Made by a program: the position numbers and the translations under genes. The notes beneath the pieces were generated by a model. That model was not told the origin of the DNA. It made no database searches and saw only the letters and a program-made list of their open reading frames with translations. Below are positions 24,781 to 34,599 of a stretch of DNA of 64,000 nucleotides, in pieces; the first letter of the stretch is position 1, and each line of letters starts with the position of its first letter. Source of the DNA: Paracoccus caeni (lineage in GTDB: Bacteria; Pseudomonadota; Alphaproteobacteria; Rhodobacterales; Rhodobacteraceae); NCBI RefSeq assembly GCF_016629665.1, contig NZ_JAEPRQ010000003.1:310001-374000 (forward strand), read 5' to 3'.

Positions 24781-27129
24781 CTAGCCCCGGTCGGCGACGC
24801 GGGTCGCGATGCCCCTGACGGCGGCGGCGCTAAGCCCGGTGCCCTTCAGATGCACATTCACCGCCTTGCGGATGGCACCCAGCGTCGCCGTCTGCCGCAG
24901 ATCGGAGCGTGTGAACAGCTCTTCATCCGGGCGACGTTCTGCCTCGGCGACAACGGCGGTGCCGATCGCTTCAAGCGAACGCTGCGCTGCGGTGAAGACC
25001 TGCCCGACCGCGCGGTCGGCGGCGGCAGCATCCTCCAGTCCCGGAGAGCCGACCAGTCCGGCGCGCAGCTTCTTCGCGGCAAGATCGGGGTCCAGCGCGA
25101 AAAGTTGATCGACATTGTTGACGCCATCTGCCTCCATCGCGGCGATGACGGCGTCGAATGCACCCTCTTCGCCCAAGGGCTTCAGCTCGGCCAGTGCAAC
25201 GGCGGGGGCGATCTCGCGGATCAGTTCGCGGGCAGGGCCGCGGGCCATCACCGGGGCGGTATCCGTCCGTGCCTCCAGAACCCTGAAATTGGCGTCGGCG
25301 ATCTGTTTCGTGACTGCTGCAGGCGGTGCCGGCTGAGCCACCGCGCCGCCCTCGCCACCTCCACCTACACCTACACCGCCAAAGGGCAACCCTTCATCCA
25401 GAAGACGCTGAATGTTCAGCCTGCGGCGACCGCCCAGACGCAGATCGCCATCGGCCGACAGAAGCTGCGCCCGGATCGCCGCAGCCGCGGCAGCGTCGAT
25501 AGGAATCAGCGGCGCGCGGGCGACGCAGCAGATCCAGCTTGCCAGTCGCGTTGCCACGGCATCGATTGAGGGAAGACCGAACAGCCCTGCCCAGTGGGTC
25601 AGCAAAGGCCCGGTCAGCACGTAGCGGCGGTGCTTCCATTCGTCGAAGCAGATGATCTTGCCCTTGGGCGAAATCAGCACGCTGCCCAGCATGATCCCAT
25701 GCTGATGGCAGTCGCAGCGCGGTCCCTTGTAGTTGAATTCGGCACACCACGCCTGAAACAGCTTGTGAAGGCACCGTTGGGCACTGGCGGCCAGCGTCGA
25801 TTCCGCGATGTCGATGCGGAACAGGATGCGCCATGCCAGCCATCCCGCCATCCAGCCGATTGCCGCCCGCGTCGGATCGGGTTCTGCCGTTCCGTCAGCG
25901 TTGGGCAGCGCACAGGGGGCGGGGCCGACCAGCCCCTTGAACCACCCCCAGACCGCTGCCAGTAACAACGTCCGCGTGGCGCAAAGCGGGTCCGCGCGAT
26001 CCGCCCAGACCCGCAACAGCGAGCCGCAATCTTTGACTTTGTGAAGCCTGCGGACCGAGACCACGCGAATAACGGCCTCGACCGCACTTGCCGTGCGCCG
26101 CGCCTCGACCGCATAGGCTATCTCGTAGGACTGCCCGCCTGCCAAGGGCGCGATCTCGACCAAGGGGTAGCGCTCCATATGGCCGCCCGCCTTCAGGTCG
26201 CTTTCCCGGAAGCTAAGCTCCATCAGGGTTTCGATGGTCTGTTGCGATGTCTCCTGCCCCTGAGCGGTCTTTTCCCATGTCCGCAGGAAGCCGTAACCAA
26301 GCGGCGGCGTCAGCGAGAAGACCAGCGGCTGGCTGTCACTGACCGCCAGCGAAAGGGTCCCCTGTGCGCCAGCGCGGCTGGCCAGTTCCTCGCGGGTGGC
26401 GCCCTTCAGTGTCTGCGACCCGTTCTCCAGCGAAAGCATGACCGCGACAGGGGGCGCGCCGATTGCGGCGGCATCGGCGGCGGGTGCCGGTGCGGGCGCA
26501 GGTGGTGGTGGCAGGCCTTCGGCTGCCAGCATCGCCCGCAATTCCGCGATCTGCTGACAGAAACGCTCCATCGGTTTCGGTGCGGGGGGTGGGGGCGGTG
26601 GCACCAGCCGCAGCCGTGTCGTCTCGCGCACGGCGCTGTATTTGCAGCCGGTGGCCTTGGTGGCGCATGGATCTTCGAAGGCCTGTCGGGGAAGGCCGGG
26701 GCATTCGACATATTCCAGCATCAACACTGCCTCGACCGGAGCATCGGGGCGGGTGTCGCAAGGATCGGTGCAGGGGCCCTGCGCCGCTTTCAGAATGTCA
26801 CGGAAATCCTGCGAGCAGGGATCGATCAGATCGCGTTCGGCCACGGTTTCGGTGCATTCGACGACCAGATCGTCTCCGCAGCAGGACAGGCCATAGCCGG
26901 GGCAAAGGGTAAAGCTGCGCGCCTTGGCATCCCAGTGCAGCGACAGGCCCCAGACCACGCCCTGACCAAGCGCCCGGTTTGTCAGGCGGCGCTTCATCTG
27001 CCAGTAGGACTGTTCGCGCTTCATGTCGGCTTCGCCAAGCACCATGCCGTCATAGAACTCGGTCCGGCTGAGGCCGCCGTTGAAGGCGCCGGGCACGACA
27101 GGATGAAATTCATGTCTGGTTCGGGTCAT
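24781..27129 (-). CDS. eCIS-associated Cys-rich protein, large paralogue (782 aa)
   Basis: The function is unknown. The start at 27129 (after GGGGGA) is chosen over a 35-codon extension that would run into the preceding gene. Residues 24-100 share a domain with the 438-residue protein encoded at 28318-29634: a Y-x-G-x-x-L/M...D stretch, an EQSYWQMKRRLTNRALGQGV block, VWGLSL, then a hydrophobic C-x-G-Y/A-L...C-x-x-D...VV block. Several Cys pairs follow (SCCGDD, DPCSQD, GPCTDPCDT, DPCATKATGCKYS). A Pro/Ala-rich linker is at about 215-255, and the rest is mixed alpha/beta. Members of this family occur in tail-like-particle loci; a baseplate or receptor-contact role is possible but unproven. Confidence 0.65.
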   Translation of the reverse strand: MTRTRHEFHPVVPGAFNGGLSRTEFYDGMVLGEADMKREQSYWQMKRRLTNRALGQGVVWGLSLHWDAKARSFTLCPGYGLSCCGDDLVVECTETVAERDLIDPCSQDFRDILKAAQGPCTDPCDTRPDAPVEAVLMLEYVECPGLPRQAFEDPCATKATGCKYSAVRETTRLRLVPPPPPPAPKPMERFCQQIAELRAMLAAEGLPPPPAPAPAPAADAAAIGAPPVAVMLSLENGSQTLKGATREELASRAGAQGTLSLAVSDSQPLVFSLTPPLGYGFLRTWEKTAQGQETSQQTIETLMELSFRESDLKAGGHMERYPLVEIAPLAGGQSYEIAYAVEARRTASAVEAVIRVVSVRRLHKVKDCGSLLRVWADRADPLCATRTLLLAAVWGWFKGLVGPAPCALPNADGTAEPDPTRAAIGWMAGWLAWRILFRIDIAESTLAASAQRCLHKLFQAWCAEFNYKGPRCDCHQHGIMLGSVLISPKGKIICFDEWKHRRYVLTGPLLTHWAGLFGLPSIDAVATRLASWICCVARAPLIPIDAAAAAAIRAQLLSADGDLRLGGRRRLNIQRLLDEGLPFGGVGVGGGGEGGAVAQPAPPAAVTKQIADANFRVLEARTDTAPVMARGPARELIREIAPAVALAELKPLGEEGAFDAVIAAMEADGVNNVDQLFALDPDLAAKKLRAGLVGSPGLEDAAAADRAVGQVFTAAQRSLEAIGTAVVAEAERRPDEELFTRSDLRQTATLGAIRKAVNVHLKGTGLSAAAVRGIATRVADRG

Positions 27130-27131
27130 GA

Positions 27132-28313
27132 TCAATCCCCCACGGCAAAGCTGCAGCCGCAGGAATGATCCGCAGGCGCGGGTCCGCAGCAGGGTTCGGC
27201 GGCCTCTGGCGGACAGATCGCCTCGGGCAGGCAATGCAGCAGATTACAGATGAAATCCTCGACGCAGGCGCCCAGATCGGGCCTTGTCGTCTCGTCACGG
27301 TCGCAAAGCTCGTTCCCCATGCAGCGCAGGAGATCGCAGAACGACATCTTGAAACATTCGCGGATGCGCCAGCGCGTCTCGCACGAGATCGACAGCAGAT
27401 TGGCGCAGCGACCGTCATCGGTGTAGCGGGCGGGCGAGAAGGCACGCCCATGACCTGAGCCGCATCCACACCCGCAGGAATCATGCGCTCCGCCAGAACT
27501 GCCGCCGCATCCGCAGCCGCAATCCGCATGCTGTCTCGCGGCGCTTTGGGATGGCGACCGGGCTGCCGCCGCCCGTCCCGCGCCCGCGACAGCGACCGGC
27601 GCGCCAGCCCTTGCCATCGAGGCAGGCGCGAGAACGGAAGGATTGCCGGAATAGGCAAGCATCGCCTGTTGCGGCATGTTCAGGCTGCGCTGACGCATGG
27701 CATATCTCCTGATTTCGGCGGGTTGCTGGGGGGCGGACAGATAGCGATATTCGCCCGGAGCCGTGGCGACATAGGCGACGGTGCGGCTGGCCGGATGAAA
27801 TTCCTCTTCGGGCACTTCCGGCTCCGGGCGTTCCTGTGAGGCATTCCAGCGCGCCCAGATCGCTGCTGCCGCGCGGCCAAGCGCCAGCAGATGCACAAGC
27901 TGTGGCGCGTTGCTTTGCTCGTTATCGCCGCGCATCCGATAGACCGGGGCGCCATCGTAAACCGGATAGAGCAGCGAACTGATCTCAATCGATTCCAGCA
28001 ACGCCTTGCCTGCCGCGCGACGGACGACCAGCGCCTCGCCCCGCGCCATGCCAAGCCGTTCAAGCCTTCCGGCTGGAAGCTTGCCTGCCTGCTGTTCTTC
28101 GATCTCCCGCGTCGTCGATGCATAGACCTCCAGCATCGGGACCGAGACGCGCAGCGCCCCGATCGCCGCGCGACCGCCAAGCGCGGCGCCGGCGATGGCG
28201 AGTTGGCGCAACATCTCGCTGCCCGCATTCATCCGCGCCTCGGCGGCAGCCTCGCGGGGATCGTTCGCGGTGTTGGTGCGGGTGTTGGGACCGTCTTTTT
28301 CGGTTTCGGCCAT
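27132..28313 (-). CDS. eCIS-associated protein with CGCGCG motifs (393 aa)
   Basis: Not recognised. Residues 1-160 are helical and Ala-rich (AIAGAALGGRAAIGALRVSV). Residues about 160-255 are linker-like. From residue 265 the chain becomes Cys-dense: CGCGCG at 265-270 and again at 280-285, then about 16 further Cys, ending in EPCCGP and HSCGCSF near the C-terminus. Such spacing suggests metal binding or disulfides in an exported particle. A CGCGCG motif also occurs in the next protein of the operon (residues 161-166), so the two probably act together. It is separated from its neighbours by two and four bases. Confidence 0.6.
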   Translation of the reverse strand: MAETEKDGPNTRTNTANDPREAAAEARMNAGSEMLRQLAIAGAALGGRAAIGALRVSVPMLEVYASTTREIEEQQAGKLPAGRLERLGMARGEALVVRRAAGKALLESIEISSLLYPVYDGAPVYRMRGDNEQSNAPQLVHLLALGRAAAAIWARWNASQERPEPEVPEEEFHPASRTVAYVATAPGEYRYLSAPQQPAEIRRYAMRQRSLNMPQQAMLAYSGNPSVLAPASMARAGAPVAVAGAGRAAAARSPSQSAARQHADCGCGCGGSSGGAHDSCGCGCGSGHGRAFSPARYTDDGRCANLLSISCETRWRIRECFKMSFCDLLRCMGNELCDRDETTRPDLGACVEDFICNLLHCLPEAICPPEAAEPCCGPAPADHSCGCSFAVGD

Positions 28314-28317
28314 GATC

Positions 28318-29634
28318 TTACACTCCCAGCGGATGCATGGTCAGGTCGTCGCCGAGATTCTCTTCGGTCAGGGTGAACCGCCACGAGAATGTCCGGGGCT
28401 GCAACCTGCGCAGCAGGGAATCGACGACGGGGTCGGGGTTATCGATGGCGAAAAGCTGGTATTTGCCGTCTTTTTCGATAAAGCCGTCGCCCGCTTTGAT
28501 GACCAGATAGATCGCCGGTCCGTCCTGGTTCGCATCGCCCGAAACGGTCTCGGAATAGCTGGCGGTCAGCGCCGCCCCCGCCGGGTTCTGCCAGCCGTTC
28601 GAGGTCAGCCGCCGCAGCCCGAAATCGCCCTCGGCATCAAGCGTGCTGGCGTCGATCCTTGCGCTGAGCGGCAGGATGAATTGATACCGCTCGGCGTCGA
28701 GGCGACGGAACAGGATGCCGGTGATCTGCGGGCCGCCGATATCGGGATCGGTCCCGGCCATCACCGCTGCCAGCAGATGCTGGATCACCTCGGCCGAAAG
28801 CAGCACCTGCGTGGCGCAGCCATAGTCGATATCGTCTATCGCGACGATCTCTTCCGGCTTGTCGGCCTTGACGGTGACGTGGAAGCAGCCCAGCAGCAGC
28901 CATTCGCTGTCCGGTCGCGGACAAGCCGCGCGGATCGCGGGCGTCAGCGCGCCCAGAAGACCACTGACCCCAAGTCCGGTCGCCAAAGCCTGCTCAATCG
29001 CCTCGCTGGTCGGGAACAGGTTCTGCGAGGTCATCTCCTTGGCGGCGTCGGCGAAGGCAAGTCGCAGCTCGAATTCCTCGGTCACGCGCCCGAATTCCGC
29101 CTGATGCCCGCAGGGATCGGCACCGCCGCATTCCCCGCCGCAGCCACAGCCGCAATCGTCATGGCCGCCGCCGCAAGGATCAGGCGGCACCTGTTCCGGC
29201 GCGCCGCCACATTCGGCATAGCGGATCACGACGCAAAGTTTGACCCGGTTCGTCTCGTCAGGGGTACAGGGACTGCCATCCTGATCGCGCATCTCATAGG
29301 CCTGCTGGCGGAACCACGCTGCGACATCGACGCATTGGTCATAGCCCACCACGATCTCGCGCCCGCAATCGTCAAGCGCTGCACCGCGCCCGACGCGCAG
29401 CAGCGTACCCTCGGGCTGCATCACCGACAGCTTGAGGCCGCAGAGGATGCCGGTGCCGTGCAGGCGCTGATTGTGGAAGCGATGCTTGCCGGAATGGTAG
29501 CGCTGTTCGTCCACGTAATCGGCAAGCCGCATTTCCTTGCCGTGGAAATAGTTCACCCGGTAGAATCCCGACGGCAGGTCGCATCGGGCATTCGTTCCGC
29601 AGGTCGTCAGGTTCAGGTCACGCCATTTGGACAT
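28318..29634 (-). CDS. eCIS-associated Cys-rich protein, small paralogue (438 aa)
   Basis: Unknown function. The ATG at 29634 has a near-ideal AAGGAGGTG site, and the gene start overlaps the end of the upstream baseplate gene by 17 bases. Residues 22-102 carry the domain shared with the 782-residue protein: FYRVNYFHGKEMRLADYVDE, RYHSGKHRFHNQRLHGTG, ILCGLKL, GAALDDCGREIVVGYDQC. A CGCGCG run lies at 161-166 amid ten more Cys. The C-terminal part contains beta-rich stretches (YQFILPLSARIDASTL; YQLFAIDNPDPVVDSLL). Proteins with this H-N-R-x-L-H-G-x-G-x-x-C-G-L signature are found in contractile-particle loci, but no biochemical role is known to me. Confidence 0.65.
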   Translation of the reverse strand: MSKWRDLNLTTCGTNARCDLPSGFYRVNYFHGKEMRLADYVDEQRYHSGKHRFHNQRLHGTGILCGLKLSVMQPEGTLLRVGRGAALDDCGREIVVGYDQCVDVAAWFRQQAYEMRDQDGSPCTPDETNRVKLCVVIRYAECGGAPEQVPPDPCGGGHDDCGCGCGGECGGADPCGHQAEFGRVTEEFELRLAFADAAKEMTSQNLFPTSEAIEQALATGLGVSGLLGALTPAIRAACPRPDSEWLLLGCFHVTVKADKPEEIVAIDDIDYGCATQVLLSAEVIQHLLAAVMAGTDPDIGGPQITGILFRRLDAERYQFILPLSARIDASTLDAEGDFGLRRLTSNGWQNPAGAALTASYSETVSGDANQDGPAIYLVIKAGDGFIEKDGKYQLFAIDNPDPVVDSLLRRLQPRTFSWRFTLTEENLGDDLTMHPLGV

Positions 29635-32323
29635 TGGCACCTCCTTGCGATCGTGGGTCGGCGGCATGTTCCGCGGCCAGCACTCCGCCAAGACGGATCA
29701 GGCCCGCGGTGCCGCAGGATGTCGTGATATCTGTCATCGTCGAGCAGGGATCGGCGGGCTTCGGCCCCGGAATGACGATGGCGCCGATCTGCGTCCCCAT
29801 GCCGATCCGCGCCGCACCCGCGCCGCCAAGCCGCAACGTGTATTCGGTATGCGCGGGCTTCATATCGTCGATGATCTTGCGCACCGCAGCCAGCTCGGCG
29901 CGGCGTTCCGTGCGTCCGGGCAGCGTCACCGTGACCGCGAAGCGATGCGCCAGATCGGTGCCCTGCGTCTCGCCGCCAAGCGGGGCGACGCCAAGCGCGC
30001 CGCGTTTGCCAAGCTGGATCGGGGCAGGGGGACGGGTGCGATAGGCCTCGACAATGCCGACCGGGTGGGTGGTGTAGATTTCCAGCGCCCGCCTGAGCGC
30101 TTCGACCGTGCCCCGGCCTGCCTGCAAGGCCGCGCCTTCGATCACCAGTTGACGGCGGGCATCGGTGGGCCATGACGGATCGAAATCCAGATCCAGCCAG
30201 CTTGCGATGAAGGCCAGCCATTCGTCGGGCGCGCCACGGGGGTTCATCTGTCGCGGAATACGGTCCAGCGCGGTTTCGGCCTCGGTCAGGCGTTCCTCGA
30301 AGAGGGACAGGAACCGCTCAAGGAAATTCGCGCCGGGTGGTTCGGCGGTGATGTCATGTTCGGAAAACAGCGGTGGCAGCCATTGCAGCAGGCTGTAGCG
30401 CGGCGCGGTGATGCGCAGGCTGCGCAAGACGGGCGACGCGGTGGCGCTGATCGAGGGACCGACGCGACCCGGCGACGGCAGACCGCGCCCGGTCATCCGC
30501 AGCCGCAGCCACAGATAGCGACCGCGATCCGTGGCGGCAGGTTCGGGGAACCGGGCATTGGTCCAGTCCTCCGCCGTCACCTTCCCGGCAAGCGGTTCGC
30601 TGAGCCAGATCGTCCCGGTCCGCGCATCCGTCCAAAGCGGCGTCGCCACAAGGCTGTCGTCGTCCGAGACGACAACGAGTTGCGATCCCGCCGGAAGCGG
30701 CCCGGTTTGCGGCAGGCTTTGATCGAGCGGCAACCGACCGGGTGTCACCTCCAGCGTCACGGTGCAGGTGGAAAAGTCGCCCGCGACCGGCTGGGTCAAT
30801 GTAACGGTGACGGTCTCGTCCAGCGGCTCGATCAGTTCCAGTCGGGCGCGGTTCGTGCCGTCGCGCAGTTCAAGCACGTCGCCTTCGGCCAGAAGCGCCG
30901 CAAGCGCGGCAGGCAGGGGCATCGTCGCGCGACGGGGGTTGCCGGTCAGCACCAGCGCGGGCAAGGGCCGGATCATCATGCCAAGATCGACCGGACCGTA
31001 AGGCAGCGGGCTGCCGTCGCGTTGGATCAGGGCAAGGTTCGCGGGGGCGGCCAGCAGCGCCGGGTCGCCATGGGCCGAGACGGTCCATTCGGCAGGGCTG
31101 ATCGCCTCGATCCGGGCTGTGATCTCATCGCCGGAAAGGGTGGTCAGGCGGATGTCATCGCCCGGCAGCATTTGCCCGGCCAGATCGCGGGGCAGGTCGA
31201 AACTTGCGCTGCCATTCGGGCCGCCGCTTTCCAGCATTGCGACAACCGGGCTTCTGCGGCTCATCTGGTCCAGCCGCCACAACGGCCACAGCCGGTCATC
31301 GGCGCGGATCAGGCGGTCCATTCCGCCCTCGGCCCGGTCGGTCGGCAGTTGCGGTAACGGCGTCGGCCTTTCGGGCGCCCAGGCGCGCAGCGGGTCGTCC
31401 GGATCGTTCGAGGCATAGGTCTGCAACGCGATCCCGGTGCCTTGCGGCAGGTCGGCGTCGATCTCGATCCGGTGCCAGGCGAGGTCGTGGATGCCGCCGT
31501 CAATGGGGCCAAGCAGCAGTGTTGCCTCGGCGTCGTGGCGGCGCGGTGTGGGCGACCAGCCGGGGGGCAGGTCGGCATCGTCGAACCAGCCAAGCGCAGG
31601 CAGGGCGCGACCGTTGCGGGTCATGTGCCACAGCATCGGCCTCAGCGGATCGAAGGCTGCCAGTGTTCCATCGTCAAGCAGCGCCACTGCCAGCGGACGC
31701 GGCGCGGGATCATCGCCCCAAGGCGTGCCGGTCAGCGGGTCCAATGTCTTAAGGGGCAGCGGTTCGCAGGGTTGGAAGCGCTTGGAAAAGACATGCAGCG
31801 CGCCGGTTCCCGCATCGGCGACGAAAACGGTGCCGTCCGGCGCAATCGCTGTGTGAACCGGCAGGACCAATCCCGCCTCCAGCACGGCGACGACGTGACC
31901 CTCGGCAAGATCGATCACCTGCACCCGCCGATTGCCGGGATCGGCGACATAGAGCCTGCCGTGACCATCCAGTGCCAGACCGGCTGGCGCGCGGAAGCGA
32001 CCGGTGGCCGAGCCTTCGCCGCCAATGCCGGGCATCGGGATGAAATCCTCATCGCAGGGCAGCTTGCGCAGGATACGCCCCGTCTCAGTGTCGGCGCGGT
32101 AAAGCGCACCGCCCGGCCCGTTGACCGGCGCAAGCGGCAACCAGTCCTGTGCAATCTCGGGGCGGGCCTGCGGCGCAAGGATCAGACCGCCGCGCGCCGG
32201 GTCCCATGACGCGCCTTCGCCCGCAGCCTTCGCCCAATCCTGCGGATAGCGCAGGACGGCCCAGAAGCTGCCATTCGGATCAAGGCCGGCGCGAAGACGG
32301 CGGGCGAGGGTGGAACCGCTCAT
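29618..32323 (-). CDS. Baseplate protein: beta-propeller fused to phage tail protein I domain
   Basis: A 901-residue protein. The N-terminal part contains NHL/propeller-like blades (RAPAGLALDGHGRLYVADPG at about 107-126, then HTAIAPDGTVFVADAGTG and a less regular remainder). Residues about 660-775 match tail protein I: FLERFLSLFEERLTEAETAL, RQMNPRGAPDEWLAFIASWL and AGRGTVEALRRALEIYTTHP. It corresponds to the Afp12-type baseplate component that links wedge to fibre. It overlaps the baseplate J gene by an ATGA junction. A propeller on this protein may contact a target surface or sugar. Confidence 0.82.
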   Translation of the reverse strand: MSGSTLARRLRAGLDPNGSFWAVLRYPQDWAKAAGEGASWDPARGGLILAPQARPEIAQDWLPLAPVNGPGGALYRADTETGRILRKLPCDEDFIPMPGIGGEGSATGRFRAPAGLALDGHGRLYVADPGNRRVQVIDLAEGHVVAVLEAGLVLPVHTAIAPDGTVFVADAGTGALHVFSKRFQPCEPLPLKTLDPLTGTPWGDDPAPRPLAVALLDDGTLAAFDPLRPMLWHMTRNGRALPALGWFDDADLPPGWSPTPRRHDAEATLLLGPIDGGIHDLAWHRIEIDADLPQGTGIALQTYASNDPDDPLRAWAPERPTPLPQLPTDRAEGGMDRLIRADDRLWPLWRLDQMSRRSPVVAMLESGGPNGSASFDLPRDLAGQMLPGDDIRLTTLSGDEITARIEAISPAEWTVSAHGDPALLAAPANLALIQRDGSPLPYGPVDLGMMIRPLPALVLTGNPRRATMPLPAALAALLAEGDVLELRDGTNRARLELIEPLDETVTVTLTQPVAGDFSTCTVTLEVTPGRLPLDQSLPQTGPLPAGSQLVVVSDDDSLVATPLWTDARTGTIWLSEPLAGKVTAEDWTNARFPEPAATDRGRYLWLRLRMTGRGLPSPGRVGPSISATASPVLRSLRITAPRYSLLQWLPPLFSEHDITAEPPGANFLERFLSLFEERLTEAETALDRIPRQMNPRGAPDEWLAFIASWLDLDFDPSWPTDARRQLVIEGAALQAGRGTVEALRRALEIYTTHPVGIVEAYRTRPPAPIQLGKRGALGVAPLGGETQGTDLAHRFAVTVTLPGRTERRAELAAVRKIIDDMKPAHTEYTLRLGGAGAARIGMGTQIGAIVIPGPKPADPCSTMTDITTSCGTAGLIRLGGVLAAEHAADPRSQGGANVQMA

Positions 32324-34596
32324 GGCGCCCCCACCACATTCACCATCAACCCGGCGGGATCGATGAAGACCACTTCGTCCGGCATCAGGACGATCCTGCC
32401 ATGTTCGGCGTCATCGTCATCGACCGGGCAACTGACCAACCGCTGCGGCAACCGCCGCTCGATCCGCCAGAGGATGTCGCGGGCATCGTCCTCGGGTGAG
32501 CGGCCATCGACAAAGGCTTCCAGCGCCTCGACCCGTGCGACGCCAGGCGTGGTCATCACCTCGGTCATCAGATCGGAATGGTGCAGGGGCGCGCCGAAGG
32601 GATAGCCGGTGCCGTCCGCGCCGCCGGTCAGGACATGGAAGCGGCGGCGCAGCCGGTTGATGATCGCCTCGCGCACCGCATTTTCGGAATAGCCGGGGGC
32701 GGCGCGAACGGCGACGGTCATGTCATAAAGCCGCACATATTGGGGGGCGGCGACGTGAACCTCGGTCGTGATCAGGCGCAGCCGGTCCAGATGTCGGGCG
32801 ACGAGCGACAGTTCTGACGTGGTCGGCATCGGATAGGGGCCGGGCTGGTCGGGAACGGCGATGACCGTCAGCGCGCCGGGCACATCGGTGTCGAAATCCA
32901 TGCCAAACGCATCGAGGCCGTCGATTTCATGGCCCATCGGATAGGGCAGGCGGCGCGGAATGACCGTCGCGCGGGCGATACGGACGCCCGGAGCCTCAAG
33001 CGTGGCTTCAAGGAAGTCCGCATCGGTGACGGCGCGGCCGCGCCTGCGGAAGGCACCCGGTGCGCGGCGCTTGGCCTGATCGGTGGTCTCGGCCGGGTAG
33101 CCGCCGTGGGCCGGGATCACGTTGAAGGCGCCGTCCATGCCGGTCGGCAGCGAGTCGGGCTGCTTCACCGCGCCGGTTTCGCAATTGCCGTCCGGGCCGC
33201 CGCCATGGCGATAACGCTCGGCGATCATCACTTCGGTCGCGAAGGGCGGGCGACCGGCCAGACCGTCGCCGAAGATGACCAGCCCGGCCTCGGCATCCAG
33301 CGCATAGACCGGATCGCCGGGGGCGGATGCGTCGAAATCCGGCACCTGCCGCCAGTCGAGATATTCCGGCGACCGCGTCGGATCACGGCTGATGATGCGG
33401 ATGCTGTCCGCCGCCACATTCGGATTGGCCAGCGACATTGTCTGCGCCGAAAGCCCGGTGCCGCGCCCCAGCCTTTCCCCCGTCACCGTTTGCAGGTTCG
33501 TCGCAGTCATGCTGTTGAAGGACAGCGAGCGGACGCGGATCTGCGGCGGAATGACGAAAGCAACGCGCAGCCAGCCGCTGATCGGCACTTCCTCAGGCGT
33601 ATCCGCGACCGGCGTCTTGATCTGGTCGATCAGCGGATGCGCCATGTCGGGCTCGACATCCGCCCAGGCCGCTACGGGAACCGGGCCGATACGTTCGGGG
33701 ACATCCAGCCGGATCGTGCCCGAGCGCGTCCAGCCATCGGTTTCATCCGACAGGACCATCAGGGGCTGCCACGATCCCGCCGCCTCACCCGTCGCGGGCG
33801 GGCGGAAATAGCTGTAGCTGACCAGCGGCGGGCCGTCCTCGAACGCATTGGCGACGGTGAACGGCTTGCCGCCTGCTTGCACCTGAGCGCCGGCTTCGGG
33901 CTGCTGATCGCCGTCGATCTGTAGGTGCAGATCGGCCCGCGCGCCCAGAAACCCGGCTGACCGGATCTGGTTGAAGGCAAGGCCAAGATACAGAATCCGG
34001 TGCGTCACCTCTTCCGGCTTCTCGAACAGCGCGACTGGCTGCAGGGGCATGTCTTTCAGTTTCGGCTTCTTGCCGTCCCAAGCCAGCGAGAAACGCTGAT
34101 CGACATAGCTGACCGGATCGTCGCCCGAGGCCGAGGGGCCGGTATCGGGCAGCTCATTGATGTTGAGAAGATCGGCGCGGGCTGTCACCAGCGCGGCAAG
34201 CTGAACCGGAAGCACCGACAATTCGGCATCGGTTTCGAAAACGGGCGTGGTGCCGCCGGCGCCCTTGCCGCGAATCCGGCTGCCCGCGGGCAAGGTCATC
34301 GCCTGTGCCTCACCCGGTTTCGACAGGGTGAAGGCGATGCGGGTTTCGGCGGCGCGGGCGGGGGCCAGTGTGACGCCGACCAGCTTCAGAAACTCGATAT
34401 AGGTCTTTTCCGGCACCCGGTTCAGCCGATAGCCAAGCTGATCGGTCAGATGCGCGAAAAGCTGGATCATCGCGATGCCGGGATCGCTGTCGTTATGATC
34501 GGTCCATTCCGGCGCGACCAGCGGGATCCGCTCTCGCAGCATCCGTTCGACAACGGCATAGCTCAGATCGGCAACGGTGGGCGGCGTCAGCGGCAT
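32320..34596 (-). CDS. Baseplate J-like wedge protein (Afp11-like)
   Basis: A 758-residue homologue of gpJ/gp6-type baseplate proteins. The N-terminal PEWTDHNDSDPGIAMIQLFA, followed by LTDQLGYRLNRVPEKTYIEF, is the classic eCIS/T6SS-like baseplate assembly signature, and FLKLVGVTLAPARAAETRIAF follows. The C-terminal half has the J-domain feature RRRGRAVTDADFLEATLEAP. It would form the wedge ring around the spike. Its start is three bases from the gp25 gene stop. Confidence 0.92.
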   Translation of the reverse strand: MPLTPPTVADLSYAVVERMLRERIPLVAPEWTDHNDSDPGIAMIQLFAHLTDQLGYRLNRVPEKTYIEFLKLVGVTLAPARAAETRIAFTLSKPGEAQAMTLPAGSRIRGKGAGGTTPVFETDAELSVLPVQLAALVTARADLLNINELPDTGPSASGDDPVSYVDQRFSLAWDGKKPKLKDMPLQPVALFEKPEEVTHRILYLGLAFNQIRSAGFLGARADLHLQIDGDQQPEAGAQVQAGGKPFTVANAFEDGPPLVSYSYFRPPATGEAAGSWQPLMVLSDETDGWTRSGTIRLDVPERIGPVPVAAWADVEPDMAHPLIDQIKTPVADTPEEVPISGWLRVAFVIPPQIRVRSLSFNSMTATNLQTVTGERLGRGTGLSAQTMSLANPNVAADSIRIISRDPTRSPEYLDWRQVPDFDASAPGDPVYALDAEAGLVIFGDGLAGRPPFATEVMIAERYRHGGGPDGNCETGAVKQPDSLPTGMDGAFNVIPAHGGYPAETTDQAKRRAPGAFRRRGRAVTDADFLEATLEAPGVRIARATVIPRRLPYPMGHEIDGLDAFGMDFDTDVPGALTVIAVPDQPGPYPMPTTSELSLVARHLDRLRLITTEVHVAAPQYVRLYDMTVAVRAAPGYSENAVREAIINRLRRRFHVLTGGADGTGYPFGAPLHHSDLMTEVMTTPGVARVEALEAFVDGRSPEDDARDILWRIERRLPQRLVSCPVDDDDAEHGRIVLMPDEVVFIDPAGLMVNVVGAP

Positions 34597-34599
34597 CGC

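Noticed and set aside
27552..27640. CGCGCG-coding GC-rich repeats as a CRISPR or microsatellite
   Set aside because: They encode the Cys-rich motif in frame and lack repeat-spacer structure.
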